Positions 9,269-17,853 of a DNA stretch of 64,000 bases are shown here, one piece after another. A model generated the notes under the pieces. It was not told where the DNA came from. It did no database searches and was given only the letters and a program-made list of their open reading frames with translations. The first letter of the stretch is position 1. Every line of letters begins with the position of its first letter. This DNA comes from VAZQ01 sp963807865 (GTDB lineage: Bacteria; Pseudomonadota; Alphaproteobacteria; Rhizobiales; Xanthobacteraceae), in the NCBI GenBank assembly GCA_963807865.1, contig CAWEDK010000012.1, positions 186,001-250,000 of the forward strand. The letters run 5' to 3'. The position numbers and the translations under genes were made by a program.

Positions 9269-9567
9269 GCGGTCACCTCTTGCGGCAACGGCTTCGATTG
9301 CGCAACGAGGTAACTCAAGCTACCATTAGCATAGTCAGACTTGGCAACTTTCATGCCGTCCGTTAGCTCGGCCGGACCTGTTGCGCTTCCGATCGATTAA
9401 GAAGAACCGATCCGCATACCGTTCACATCGCCCGCGTCTTCGGCAATGAAAATTGTCGGCGACATGCCAGTTGTAGCTCGCGATCAAGAAGATCGTCGTT
9501 GCCGCGGCCGTGCGGGAGTAGCTCGCGAATGCCCAAAAACGGCGAAATGCTCCTCTCGACCAGAGTG

Positions 9568-9830
9568 ATTTGCTCGAACCATGCTTCACCACCGTGGAAC
9601 CGCGACGCGGCGCCGGAGGCGGTTGCCCTCGGCGTGGAGATGTGAGCCGCAGTGCACGTCTTGACATAAACGCTGGCGCGGCTCTTGCTTGCATGGTGCC
9701 AACCTGCGATGGGACGATAGTGATGAACCAGCCGGTGGTTTCTACTCAAGGTTGGGTGGACGCGACACAGGGCGTCGTCAGGCGCGAAGCCTTCGTCAGC
9801 GACGATGTCTATCGTCAGGAACTCGCCCGT
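9568..9830 (+). repeat. Intact copy of the duplicated promoter and 5' segment
   Basis: This is the source copy of the duplication seen at 5285-5570. It covers the upstream region, the putative sigma-54 promoter and the first codons of the dioxygenase alpha subunit, whose reading frame is intact here. Confidence 0.7.
9674..9689 (+). promoter_or_regulatory. Putative sigma-54 -24/-12 promoter of the dioxygenase genes
   Basis: TGGCGCG-GCTC-TTGCT fits the sigma-54 consensus, with GG at 9675 and GC at 9687 exactly ten bases apart. A start site near 9700 would leave about 23 bases to the ATG at 9723, enough for the GGGACG ribosome site. A TTGACA at 9661 could instead serve as a sigma-70 -35 element. 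No enhancer-binding activator gene is visible in the window. Confidence 0.45.
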
Positions 9831-11024
9831 ATTTTCGAAAGAAACTGGGTGTTCCTGGCGCACGAGACGGAGATTCCGCAACCCGGCGACTACGTGGTGC
9901 GCACGCTCGGCAAGGCGCCGGTCATCGTGGTGCGCGACGCCGATGGCACGGTCAAGGCGCATCTCAACAGTTGCCGTCATCGCGGCGCGAAGCTCTGTCG
10001 CGGCGAGGCCGGCAATGCGCGTCGCTTCGTCTGCCCATATCACGGCTGGACCTATGAGCGTGACGGCCGCCTCCTGACGACGACATTCGACGCCCACATG
10101 CCGAAAGGCATGGATTTCAGCCGTTGGGGCCTCATTCCGGTTGCGAAGGTGGCCACCTATCGCGGGCTGGTGTTCGGATGCTGGAACGCCGACGCCGTCG
10201 ACCTGGAAACATTTCTCGGCGAATTCCGCTGGTACATCGACTGCTTCCTCGGCCGCACGCCGGGCGGCATGAAAGTGCTGGCCCCGCCGCATCGCTGGCG
10301 CGCCAAGGCCAACTGGAAAGTCGGCGCGCTCAACTTCATCGGCGACAGCCAGCACGTGTTCACGACCCATGTCGGTCCGACCACCCTCAACCCGATCCGC
10401 TCGGCGCGGGCCGGCTTCACCAAGATTTCCGAGCGCAGCGTGCAGATCATCACCGAGGGCGGCCATGGCTGCACGCTGAGCTACCTCGCGGACGGGTTGA
10501 ACGACGACGCATACCGCACGCACGACCCGGACCTGGTGTCGATCTACCGCACCGTCCTCAAGCCCGAGCAGATGCATGTGCTGCATCACGTCCGTGTCGC
10601 CGTCGGCAACATCTTCCCCAATCTGTCGTTCATCGAGACGCAGGCCGCCTCAGGCCAAAAGTCCGTCATCCTCCGCCAGTGGCATCCCGTCAGCGGATCC
10701 GAGATGGAGATCCTGAGCTGGTGCCTGGCGGAGGCCGAAGCATCCGACGACTACAAGACGAACACGCTGAACAACGGCTTCCACAACTTCGGTGTCGCCG
10801 GTGTGTTCGAGCAGGACGACATCGAACTCTGGGCTTCGGCAACCCTGGCCGCGGACAATTCGATCGCGCTGAAGTATCCGTACAGCTTCCACACCGGCCT
10901 GCCGCTGCTCAACAGCCCGATACCCGACCACGATGGCCCCGGACGCGCGTTCCGTCCGGTGCTCGCGGAGGTCATTCAATTCGAGTTCATGCGGCATTGG
11001 GACCGCCTGATGATGGCCAACTGA
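9723..11024 (+). CDS. Aromatic ring-hydroxylating dioxygenase alpha subunit (Rieske oxygenase)
   Basis: This 433-residue catalytic subunit has a Rieske centre at C84-x-H86 and C104-x2-H107 (CPYHGW). The mononuclear iron site is in LNFIGDSQHVFTTH, with H211 and H216 as the two histidine ligands and D208 the bridging aspartate. Such enzymes add O2 across an aromatic ring to give a cis-dihydrodiol, using electrons from a ferredoxin and reductase. The start at 9723 sits 23 bases after a predicted sigma-54 start site; the same N-terminus is found, damaged, in the duplicate at 5.5 kb. The gene overlaps the beta subunit by one base (TGATG), so the two are translationally coupled. The substrate is unknown; neighbours point to an aromatic acid. 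Confidence 0.92.
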   Translation: MNQPVVSTQGWVDATQGVVRREAFVSDDVYRQELARIFERNWVFLAHETEIPQPGDYVVRTLGKAPVIVVRDADGTVKAHLNSCRHRGAKLCRGEAGNARRFVCPYHGWTYERDGRLLTTTFDAHMPKGMDFSRWGLIPVAKVATYRGLVFGCWNADAVDLETFLGEFRWYIDCFLGRTPGGMKVLAPPHRWRAKANWKVGALNFIGDSQHVFTTHVGPTTLNPIRSARAGFTKISERSVQIITEGGHGCTLSYLADGLNDDAYRTHDPDLVSIYRTVLKPEQMHVLHHVRVAVGNIFPNLSFIETQAASGQKSVILRQWHPVSGSEMEILSWCLAEAEASDDYKTNTLNNGFHNFGVAGVFEQDDIELWASATLAADNSIALKYPYSFHTGLPLLNSPIPDHDGPGRAFRPVLAEVIQFEFMRHWDRLMMAN

Positions 11025-11569
11025 TGCCCGCAATCTCAGACTCAACCGCGGTTCTCGATGGCGCGAACGCCGCTGAGGTCGATGCGCAGACGCACTTCGC
11101 CATTCAACGCTTCCTGTTCGCCGAGGCCGCCATTCTCGATCGCCGGGATTACCGCGCCTGGCTTTCGCTCCTGACCGACGACATGCACTATCGCGTGATG
11201 GCGAACGTCAACCGCAACGCCGACGAAGGTCCCCTGCCCTACGCGTTGATCGACGAACCGGCACCGCGGTTGAAAGCGCGCGTCGAGCAGATTCTCAACG
11301 CCAAGCTGACCCACGCGGAGAACCCGCCGACGCTGACGCGGCGGTTTGTCACCAACGTCATGGCATCCGCGGGCGAACGCGACGGCGAATTCGTCGCGAC
11401 CTGCAATCTCCTGGTCTATCGGACGCGCCCCGACATCGCGGATGGCGCGCTCTACGCCGGCGAGCGCACCGACTTGCTCCGGCGCATCGACGGCGCGCTC
11501 CGGCTCGCCCGCCGCGAAGTGCGCCTGGATCAGTCGCTCATTCACGGCAGCATGAGCATTTTGTTCTAA
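11024..11569 (+). CDS. Aromatic ring-hydroxylating dioxygenase beta subunit
   Basis: This 181-residue small subunit of the dioxygenase belongs to the SnoaL/NTF2-like ring-hydroxylating beta family. Typical features are FLFAEAAILDRRDYRAWLSLLTDDMHY near the N-terminus and REVRLDQSLIHGSMSILF at the end. It has a structural role in the alpha3beta3 hexamer. Its ATG overlaps the alpha stop codon by one base, and the next gene starts three bases after its stop, so alpha, beta and the Gfo/Idh gene form one operon. Confidence 0.92.
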   Translation: MPAISDSTAVLDGANAAEVDAQTHFAIQRFLFAEAAILDRRDYRAWLSLLTDDMHYRVMANVNRNADEGPLPYALIDEPAPRLKARVEQILNAKLTHAENPPTLTRRFVTNVMASAGERDGEFVATCNLLVYRTRPDIADGALYAGERTDLLRRIDGALRLARREVRLDQSLIHGSMSILF

Positions 11570-11572
11570 CCA

Positions 11573-12764
11573 ATGGCGGAAGTAACGGGCGGCAAGCCGA
11601 TCGCGCTCGGCATCGCGGGTCTCGGCCTCGCCGGCGCGTTCATGATCCGCGCGGCGATTGTTCATCCGAATTTTCGGCTGGCGGCGGCGGCCGATCCGCT
11701 GCCGCGTCCGCGCGAGGCATTTACCCGCGACTTCGGTGCGCCGGCATATGCGAGCTTCGCCGAGCTTTGCCGCGACCCGAACGTCGAAGCCATCTACATC
11801 GGCTCGCCGCATCCGCTTCATCCCGATCAGGCGATCGAAGCCATCCGTCACGGCAAGCACGTCATCGTCGAGAAACCCCTGGCGTTGACGCTCGCCGACT
11901 GCGACCGGGTGATCGCCGAAGCGGAAGCAGCATCCGTTGAACTGATCGTCGGGCACACCCACGGTTTCGACATCAATATCCGCGCCATGCGGCGGCTGAT
12001 CCGGAGCGGCGACTTCGGCCGCCTGGGCATGATCGTGGCGCTGAACTACTCCGACTTCCTGATGCGTCCGCGCCGGCCGGACGAACTGGACACCGCCCGA
12101 GGCGGCGGCATCCTGTTCAATCAGGTCACGCACCAGATCGAGATCGTGAGGACGCTCGGCGGGGGTATGGTGCGCAGCGTCCGCGCCAATGCGGGAGGGC
12201 TCGAACGGCTGCGGCCGACCGAAGGCCATTGCTCCGCCTTGCTCGAGTTCGAGGACGGCGCCGCCGCGACGCTGGTGCTGAGTTCCTACGACTTCTTCGA
12301 CAGCGACGAATTCCACTATTGGATCGCCGAAGGCGGCACCGAAAAGCCGCGCGACCGCCACGGCTCCTCACGGGCGACGCTCATCGGGGGGGCGTCACCG
12401 GAACCGCGAGCGGCAGAAGGACCTGGGTTATGGCGGGCGGCAGTTGCCGGTCGAGCAGCCCTATCTGCCGCATTTCGGCTTTCTGCTCGTGACCTGTGAG
12501 CGCGGCGACCTCCGGCTGTCGCCGAACGGCATCACGGTTTATGGCGTTGACGGCGTGCAAGAAATCCCGGTCGAGCGCGGCCTCGGGCGGCCCGGGCAAG
12601 GCGATACACTGGATGCGCTCTGGGACGCCGTGCGCGAGCGCCGCCGCGATTTTCACGACGCGCGGTGGGGCAAGGCAACGCTCGAGGTTGCGCTATCCAT
12701 TCTCCAATCCGCCAGAGAACGGCGCGAGATCGTCCTTCAGCACCAAGTCGCGTGCGGCGACTGA
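11573..12764 (+). pseudogene. Gfo/Idh/MocA-family oxidoreductase, frame broken at a G7 run near 12391
   Basis: The N-terminus has a Rossmann motif (GIAGLGLAGAFMI) and the family lysine in VEKPLALT; GHTHGFDINIRAM follows. The frame shifts in a run of seven Gs. Dropping one G gives IGGRHRNRERQKDLGYGGRQLPVEQPY and continues to the stop at 12764, for about 396 residues, a normal length. The family includes Pht4/OphB, the 4,5-dihydro-4,5-dihydroxyphthalate dehydrogenase, and mammalian dihydrodiol dehydrogenase. Placed three bases after the dioxygenase beta gene, it is a good candidate to oxidise the cis-dihydrodiol. That role is inferred from position. A G7 run is an easy place for a sequencing error, so the gene may be intact in the organism. 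Confidence 0.8.
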
Positions 12765-12768
12765 GCGT

Positions 12769-13599
12769 TCACGCCGGCACCAGACGAAAGCTCTGGCTGC
12801 TCGAGGGCAACTCCCGCAGCACCGCGCTCAGATCGTTCGGCTCCTGGCCGGCGGGAATTGGCTGCATATAACGTCCGCGGCACACCAGGGTCACGCTGTC
12901 CTTGAATGGAAACGGATCGAGGCTGTACGTCCCGTCGTCGATCTTCTTCACCTCGATCGACGCATCGGCCTCCCGGCTCATCGGAACATGGATGAACGTC
13001 TCATCGGCGCGTTCCGTCGCGTGCCGCAAATGGAAATACAACGCAAACGTATCGCAGAACTGGAGTTGCTTGTAGTTCTGAAGGATTTGCTTGTCGTCCC
13101 GCTTCGCCGCTTCGTCGGTCGCCAGCAGGTCGCGGAGCCGCTCCTGACGCCGGACTTCGCTCTCCAGCATGGCTTCGACCTTGGCCTTGTTCTCCGGCGA
13201 GATCGGAATTGAAACAGACTTGCGATTCGGAATGGTGAAACGGCTGAAGCCGTAGCGTTTGTTGTACAGGCCCCAGGTATGCATGCTCGACAGGAGGCCG
13301 CTGTAGATGGAATGCTGCTCGTTGTAATCCGGCGAGCCGCGATTGGTTCGCAGCGCGTCGTCGACCGGCGTGTGTGCCATCAAATAGGGCAGGCCCGTGC
13401 CGGCATCGAGGCCTGGATGACGATCGTAGTCGTCCCACCCCCGGTCGTGGTTCTCGATGACGTAAAGCACCTCCGGGTCGGACATCGGCTCGAAGCTGTC
13501 GTTGCCGAAGGCGCGGCCGATCTGTCCGCAGAAATCCAGGTGCTCGACCATGGTCGAGATGAAATGCGATGCGCCCTCGGGCGCGGTCTGGACCATCAT
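12769..13599 (-). CDS. DUF3891 family protein, copy 1
   Basis: This 276-residue soluble protein has no signal peptide or membrane segment. A His-Asp pair at residues 51-52 in ENHDRGW, followed by a DAGTG.P loop, is shared with the paralogue at 23.0 kb at the same positions. Conserved FHLRHA and LDPFPFKD segments follow. The HD-x-GW motif suggests a metal-binding hydrolase, perhaps related to HD-domain enzymes, but no activity is known to me. It lies 40 bases after the solute-binding gene on the same strand, so they are probably co-transcribed, and it converges on the dioxygenase operon. Its link with aromatic degradation is by location only. Confidence 0.8.
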   Translation of the reverse strand: MMVQTAPEGASHFISTMVEHLDFCGQIGRAFGNDSFEPMSDPEVLYVIENHDRGWDDYDRHPGLDAGTGLPYLMAHTPVDDALRTNRGSPDYNEQHSIYSGLLSSMHTWGLYNKRYGFSRFTIPNRKSVSIPISPENKAKVEAMLESEVRRQERLRDLLATDEAAKRDDKQILQNYKQLQFCDTFALYFHLRHATERADETFIHVPMSREADASIEVKKIDDGTYSLDPFPFKDSVTLVCRGRYMQPIPAGQEPNDLSAVLRELPSSSQSFRLVPA

Positions 13600-13639
13600 G
13601 TCGTGACTCCTGCCCTGGCGGCGGTCTTCTCAAACTCGT

Positions 13640-14602
13640 CTACTGCTTGATATAGGGCTTCAACGGCTCCGAGAAATACTCGCTCGCCGTATGCGGCTTC
13701 TGCAGCACCTTCGCCTCAATCATCATGTCGATCGACTGCTGCCACTTCTCGGGCCGCACATCGTAGTTGAAGCGCAGCAGAGGCATCTCCTTCACCAGCG
13801 CCGGATCGAGCCCGGTGAACTCGACGGTGCGCTGCCGCGCGCGAGCGCCATCGGCATTCATGTAGTCGATGGATTCCTTGATGGCGCGATTGAAGCGCGC
13901 GACGATATCCGCGTTCTTGTCGATATACGACTTCTTGGCAAACCAGACGCCGAGCGGCGCTCCCGGCATGGCCTCCGCATAGTGCCACGACAGCACGCGC
14001 CCGATGCCCGACGTCAGGAGCTGCGTGGTGAACGGCTCGGTCGTGACGACGGCATCGACCTGGCGGCTCTTCAGAACGTCGGCGTGGCGCGGATAAGGAA
14101 CCTCGATGAGCTGAACCTTGGCCGGGTCGATCCCGGCCTTGCGCATCGCAAATTGCGCCGCGATCGTCTGCTGTCCCTGAAACTGAGCCGTCGCGACACG
14201 CTTGCCGACCAGATCCTTCAGGCTCTTGATCTCCGAGTCGACCAGCGACTGCACCGAGCCCGAGTCCGGCCCTTTGTCGTAGACGATCTCGTTCTGGAAG
14301 ACCGCGAGAAACTCGAAGCCGCGCTCGTTCGCCGTCATCGCGGTGCCCGGCAGGGTCAGCGCGAAGTCGATCGAGCCACCCTGCTGCGCCGAAGCGGCCT
14401 CGGCGCCGGAGCGGAACTCGATCAGGGTCGCTTCGAGCCCATTGCGCTCGAACATCTTCTCGACCTTCGCCGCATAGGCATTGGCAAGGCCCGCGATCTT
14501 GAGCACGCCGACCTTGATCGGGATCAGCTGCTGGGCCCACGCCTGCGATGCCCCGAGCGCGAGGACGAAAGCAAGAGCGGATAAACCTCCGACAGCGTTC
14601 AT
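13640..14602 (-). CDS. ABC transporter substrate-binding protein, NitT/TauT type
   Basis: This 320-residue periplasmic protein has a signal peptide (MNAVGGLSALAFVLALGASQAWAQ). The start at 14602 was chosen because a GGAAGGA ribosome site precedes it and the signal begins there. The mature part has the NMT1 layout: VGVLKIAGLANAYAAKVEKMF, RSGAEAASAQQGGSIDFAL and VVTTEPFTTQLL. It is clearly paralogous to the protein at 16.9 kb (shared GAEA...LQGGSID/QQGGSID, EPFTT/DPFTT and PLGVWF). No permease or ATPase is adjacent, so it probably shares the transporter at 18.9-20.7 kb or one elsewhere. The DUF3891 gene follows it on the same strand. Confidence 0.87.
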   Translation of the reverse strand: MNAVGGLSALAFVLALGASQAWAQQLIPIKVGVLKIAGLANAYAAKVEKMFERNGLEATLIEFRSGAEAASAQQGGSIDFALTLPGTAMTANERGFEFLAVFQNEIVYDKGPDSGSVQSLVDSEIKSLKDLVGKRVATAQFQGQQTIAAQFAMRKAGIDPAKVQLIEVPYPRHADVLKSRQVDAVVTTEPFTTQLLTSGIGRVLSWHYAEAMPGAPLGVWFAKKSYIDKNADIVARFNRAIKESIDYMNADGARARQRTVEFTGLDPALVKEMPLLRFNYDVRPEKWQQSIDMMIEAKVLQKPHTASEYFSEPLKPYIKQ

Positions 14603-14771
14603 GGCAGCCTGTCCTTCCAATTTGCAACGACGGGTCGCGGAAGAGTTAGCAATCCTCATGCCAATAACATGCGCTTCGATGCTTTTGCACTCAAGCTGCC
14701 TCCGGATTAATCTTGACGCTGGGATCGCCGGGGGCCGAGTATTTCATCATCGCCGCGAGCCGAGACGTGTC

Positions 14772-15942
14772 ATGAAAGAACGTCCGCCTGCATCCCGGAA
14801 CTCGCCCTATCGCAGTTGGCCTCGCTATGAGGATGCGAACCAGGGTTTCCGCAACTACTGGTACCCGGTCCTTGAGTCGCGCCGGCTCAAGAGCGCGCCC
14901 AAGGCCGTCACGGTCGCGGGCGAGAAGATCATGCTTATGCGCGACGGCGACAAGGTCCGCGCGCTGAACGACCGTTGCCCGCACCGGGGCGTGCCGCTGT
15001 CGGCCGGGCGCAAGGAATTTCCGGGAACGATCTCCTGCGTCTATCACGGCTGGACTTACAAGCTGGAGAGCGGCGAACTGGTCGCTGCGCTCACCGATGG
15101 CCCCGACTCGCCGATCTGCGGCAAAGCAGGAGTGCGGGTGAAGACCTATCCGGTGGCAGACCGCGCCGGAATCATCTGGGTCTATGTCGGCGACCTGCCG
15201 CCGCCGGCGGCAGAGGAGGATATCCCGGAAGAGTTTCTGGCTCCGGACGCGACCGTCATCCCGATGATCGAGTTGCGCAAGGGCGACTGGCGTTACGCCA
15301 TGGAGAACGCGGTCGATGAGGCACATGCACGCTATCTGCATCGCCGCACGCCCATTCGCGTTCTTCCGCCTGTTCCCCGCCTATCAGACCGATGTCCGGA
15401 TGGTGCCGACCGAAGACGGCAAGTGGCTTCGCCGGCTGAGCAAGCCGGTGTTCGGCCCGCACAACTACCCGGGCGTCGGCGTCTGGCCGCGCGACGGCTT
15501 CTGGCGCAAGGCCGGCGGCCAGGTCATCGTTGGCATGGCGCGGCTGCCCGGCATCTTCTATGTCGGGCACAAGAACTGGCACGACTATCAGTTCTTCACG
15601 CCGGTCGACGAGAACCATCACTTGATGTGTCAGATCGCTGTGCAGCAGGCGACCGGCTGGCGCGCGTTGAAGTTCCGGCTCCGAATATGGACCTACATCC
15701 GGCTATTCCATCGCATCATGCTCAACCGGTGGGAGGACGGCTTCATTGTCGAGTCCATGGATTGCCCGCCCGAGCGTCTGTTCAGGCCGGATGTCGCGAT
15801 CGTAGCGTGGCGGCGCTGGTGCGAGCTTCACGCCCGCGGCATCGGTCAGCTCGATCCGCGCGCCGCGGCAAGCTCGGACATCGCGGCCGAAGTGCCGGGC
15901 GACATTTCGTTGGACGAGCCGGCCGCCCCCGAGGTGAGGTGA
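14772..15942 (+). pseudogene. Rieske oxygenase, single-subunit (VanA/phthalate dioxygenase-like) type, frame broken near 15350
   Basis: The restored protein is about 389 residues. Its Rieske centre is at C69-x-H71 and C89-x2-H92 (CVYHGW). The mononuclear iron site is in MENAVDEAHARYLH, with D182, H185 and H190. This arrangement and the length fit alpha-only oxygenases such as vanillate demethylase or phthalate 4,5-dioxygenase. One extra C in a CCC run near 15350 shifts the frame; removing it gives RRTPFAFFRLFPAYQTDV and continues to 15942. The upstream intergenic region is divergent with the solute-binding gene at 14602. The epimerase and another binding protein follow on the same strand. Confidence 0.82.
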
Positions 15943-15972
15943 GCGCGAGCGAATGACGCCTCCAGACCGTCC

Positions 15973-16866
15973 ATGAGAATTCTTGTCACCGGGGGCGCCG
16001 GAAAGCTCGGGCGGTGGGCCGTCCGCGAACTGAGGTCTCACGGTCATCACGTCACGACATTCGACCGCTCCCCGGTCGACGAGTCCGATGTCCCGGTGAC
16101 AGGCGATATCGAAGACCTCGACGCCGTGCTCGCTGCGACCGAACGGCAGGACGCGGTCCTGCATCTGGCCGGTATTCCGACTCACAGCGTCGTCCCGGAC
16201 GACGAGACGTTCCGCATCAACGCGATGGGCACGTTCAACGTGCACGAAGCGGCGCGGCGCGCGAACGTGCCGCGCGTCGTCAGCATGAGCAGCGAAGCCG
16301 TGCTCGGGTGGGCACCCGGCTCCTGGCAGCGCGAGCACCTGCCGGAGTATCTGCCCATCGACGAGGACCATCCCTGCCGTCCGCAGGATTGTTACGGGCT
16401 CTCGAAGCTCGCGATGGAAGCCATTGGCCGCTCGTTTACCGATCGTTGCGGCATGGTGACGGTGTTCATCCGCGCACCCTGGATCGTATCGCCGCAAGAA
16501 CTCGATCAGCTCGCACGCGACAACGGCCGGACCGCCGTATCGTTCGCAATGTGTCACTACGTCGACGTCCGCGACCTCGCCGAAGCTTGCCGCCTCGCAG
16601 TCGAAGTCCCGCTCGCGGGCAGTCATACGCTTTTCGTCGGTTCGGGCGAAACCACGGTGCCGGTTCCACTGGCCGAGCTCTATCCAAAGCTCGCGCCGGC
16701 CATTGGCAACCGCGCCGCCAAGCTCACCGGCAATCGCAGCCCGGTCTCGATCGAACGTGCGTGCCGGCTGCTAGGCTGGTCGCCGAAGCGCTCGTGGCGG
16801 GGGCGATCGCCGGCAGCCGCCACAACGGTTCCCGAAACAAATCCGCTCTCACAGGAGGCGTTATGA
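15973..16866 (+). CDS. NAD-dependent epimerase/dehydratase (extended SDR)
   Basis: This 297-residue cytoplasmic oxidoreductase has an N-terminal TGGAGKLG nucleotide-binding motif (6-13), an acidic D31 after the second strand that favours NAD, HLAGIPT, and a catalytic Y141-x3-K145 (YGLSK). The fold is that of extended short-chain dehydrogenases, which act on sugar nucleotides and also on hydroxylated ring or lactone intermediates. It lies 30 bases after the Rieske oxygenase, and its stop overlaps the next ATG by four bases (ATGA), so oxygenase, epimerase and binding protein form one operon. A role in processing the oxygenase product is plausible but inferred. The last 30 residues are low in complexity. 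Confidence 0.87.
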   Translation: MRILVTGGAGKLGRWAVRELRSHGHHVTTFDRSPVDESDVPVTGDIEDLDAVLAATERQDAVLHLAGIPTHSVVPDDETFRINAMGTFNVHEAARRANVPRVVSMSSEAVLGWAPGSWQREHLPEYLPIDEDHPCRPQDCYGLSKLAMEAIGRSFTDRCGMVTVFIRAPWIVSPQELDQLARDNGRTAVSFAMCHYVDVRDLAEACRLAVEVPLAGSHTLFVGSGETTVPVPLAELYPKLAPAIGNRAAKLTGNRSPVSIERACRLLGWSPKRSWRGRSPAAATTVPETNPLSQEAL

Positions 16867-17825
16867 CTTGGAAGCAGACGACATGGCTTGCGGCGATGTT
16901 GGTGGCGTTCGTAGCGCTCCCGGCGCTCGCACAGGACAAGCCGCTGATGCCGCTGCGCATTGGCACGCTGAAGATCGCGGCCCAGACCGACGTGTGGGTC
17001 GCGCAGCAGCGCGGCATCTACGGCAAGAACGGTATCGATCCGAAGATTTCGTTTTTCAACACCGGCGCGGAGGCCATTCCGGCCTTGCAGGGCGGGTCGA
17101 TCGACGTGCTGCTGTCAATCCCGGGGATCGGTATGACGGCGATGGAACGCGGCCTTGATCTCGTCCCGATCTTTCAAGACGAGGTGGCGCAGGCGACGCC
17201 GCCGAGTTCGTCCAGCGTGCAAGTCCTCGATTCCTCGCCGATCAAGACGCTTGCCGACCTGCGCGGCAAGAAAATCGGCGTGGGTGGGCTCAGCACCCAA
17301 AACACCATCGGCGTGAAGATGCTGCTCGACAAGGCTGGTGTCGATCCCAGTTCGGTTTCGTTCTCGGAGGTGCCGTTTTCCGCGATGGCCAACGCGCTGA
17401 AGGCCGGCCACGTCGACGCCGTCGTGCCGGTCGATCCGTTCACGACGAACCTGCGCCTGAACGGCGGGCGCGTCCTGGTCTACAACTATTCGGCCTCGAT
17501 CCCCGAGCAGCCGCTCGGCGTCTGGTTCACGAAGGGCGCGATTGTCAAAGCCAACCCGCAGGCGATCGAGGCCTTCACCAAGTCGATGAAAGAGTCGATC
17601 GACTATCTCAAGGCGGACGATGCCCGGGCGCGGGACGAGATCGCGGACTTCATCAAGATCGATCGTACGATCCTCAACAGCATGCCGCTGATCGGCTGGG
17701 ACTATCGGGTCAAGCCCGACCGCTGGCAGGCGGTCATCGACATGATGGTGAAGTACGCCGGCCTCAAGCCGAAGAAGGCCGAGGACTTCATGACGCCACA
17801 GCTCCAGCCCTACATCATCAAGTAA
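16863..17825 (+). CDS. ABC transporter substrate-binding protein, NitT/TauT type
   Basis: This 320-residue periplasmic protein has a signal peptide (MTWKQTTWLAAMLVAFVALPALAQ) and NMT1-type features: RIGTLKIAAQTDVWVAQQRG, NTGAEAIPALQGGSID, GKKIGVGGL and VVPVDPFTTNL. It overlaps the epimerase stop codon by four bases. It is the paralogue of the binding protein at 13.6 kb. It converges on a third NitT/TauT binding protein at 17.9 kb that belongs to the complete transporter. Lacking its own permease, it may deliver to that transporter, giving one channel several receptors. Confidence 0.88.
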   Translation: MTWKQTTWLAAMLVAFVALPALAQDKPLMPLRIGTLKIAAQTDVWVAQQRGIYGKNGIDPKISFFNTGAEAIPALQGGSIDVLLSIPGIGMTAMERGLDLVPIFQDEVAQATPPSSSSVQVLDSSPIKTLADLRGKKIGVGGLSTQNTIGVKMLLDKAGVDPSSVSFSEVPFSAMANALKAGHVDAVVPVDPFTTNLRLNGGRVLVYNYSASIPEQPLGVWFTKGAIVKANPQAIEAFTKSMKESIDYLKADDARARDEIADFIKIDRTILNSMPLIGWDYRVKPDRWQAVIDMMVKYAGLKPKKAEDFMTPQLQPYIIK

Positions 17826-17853
17826 TGCGGCCCGCGGGAGGGCCGGAAACGAA

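Noticed and set aside
9335..9694. Minus-strand frame of 119 aa before the dioxygenase
   Set aside because: Low-complexity, overlaps the promoter region that is repeated at 5.3 kb, and resembles no protein.
11042..12361. 439-aa minus-strand frame
   Set aside because: Shadow of the dioxygenase beta and Gfo/Idh genes, which have clear motifs on the plus strand.
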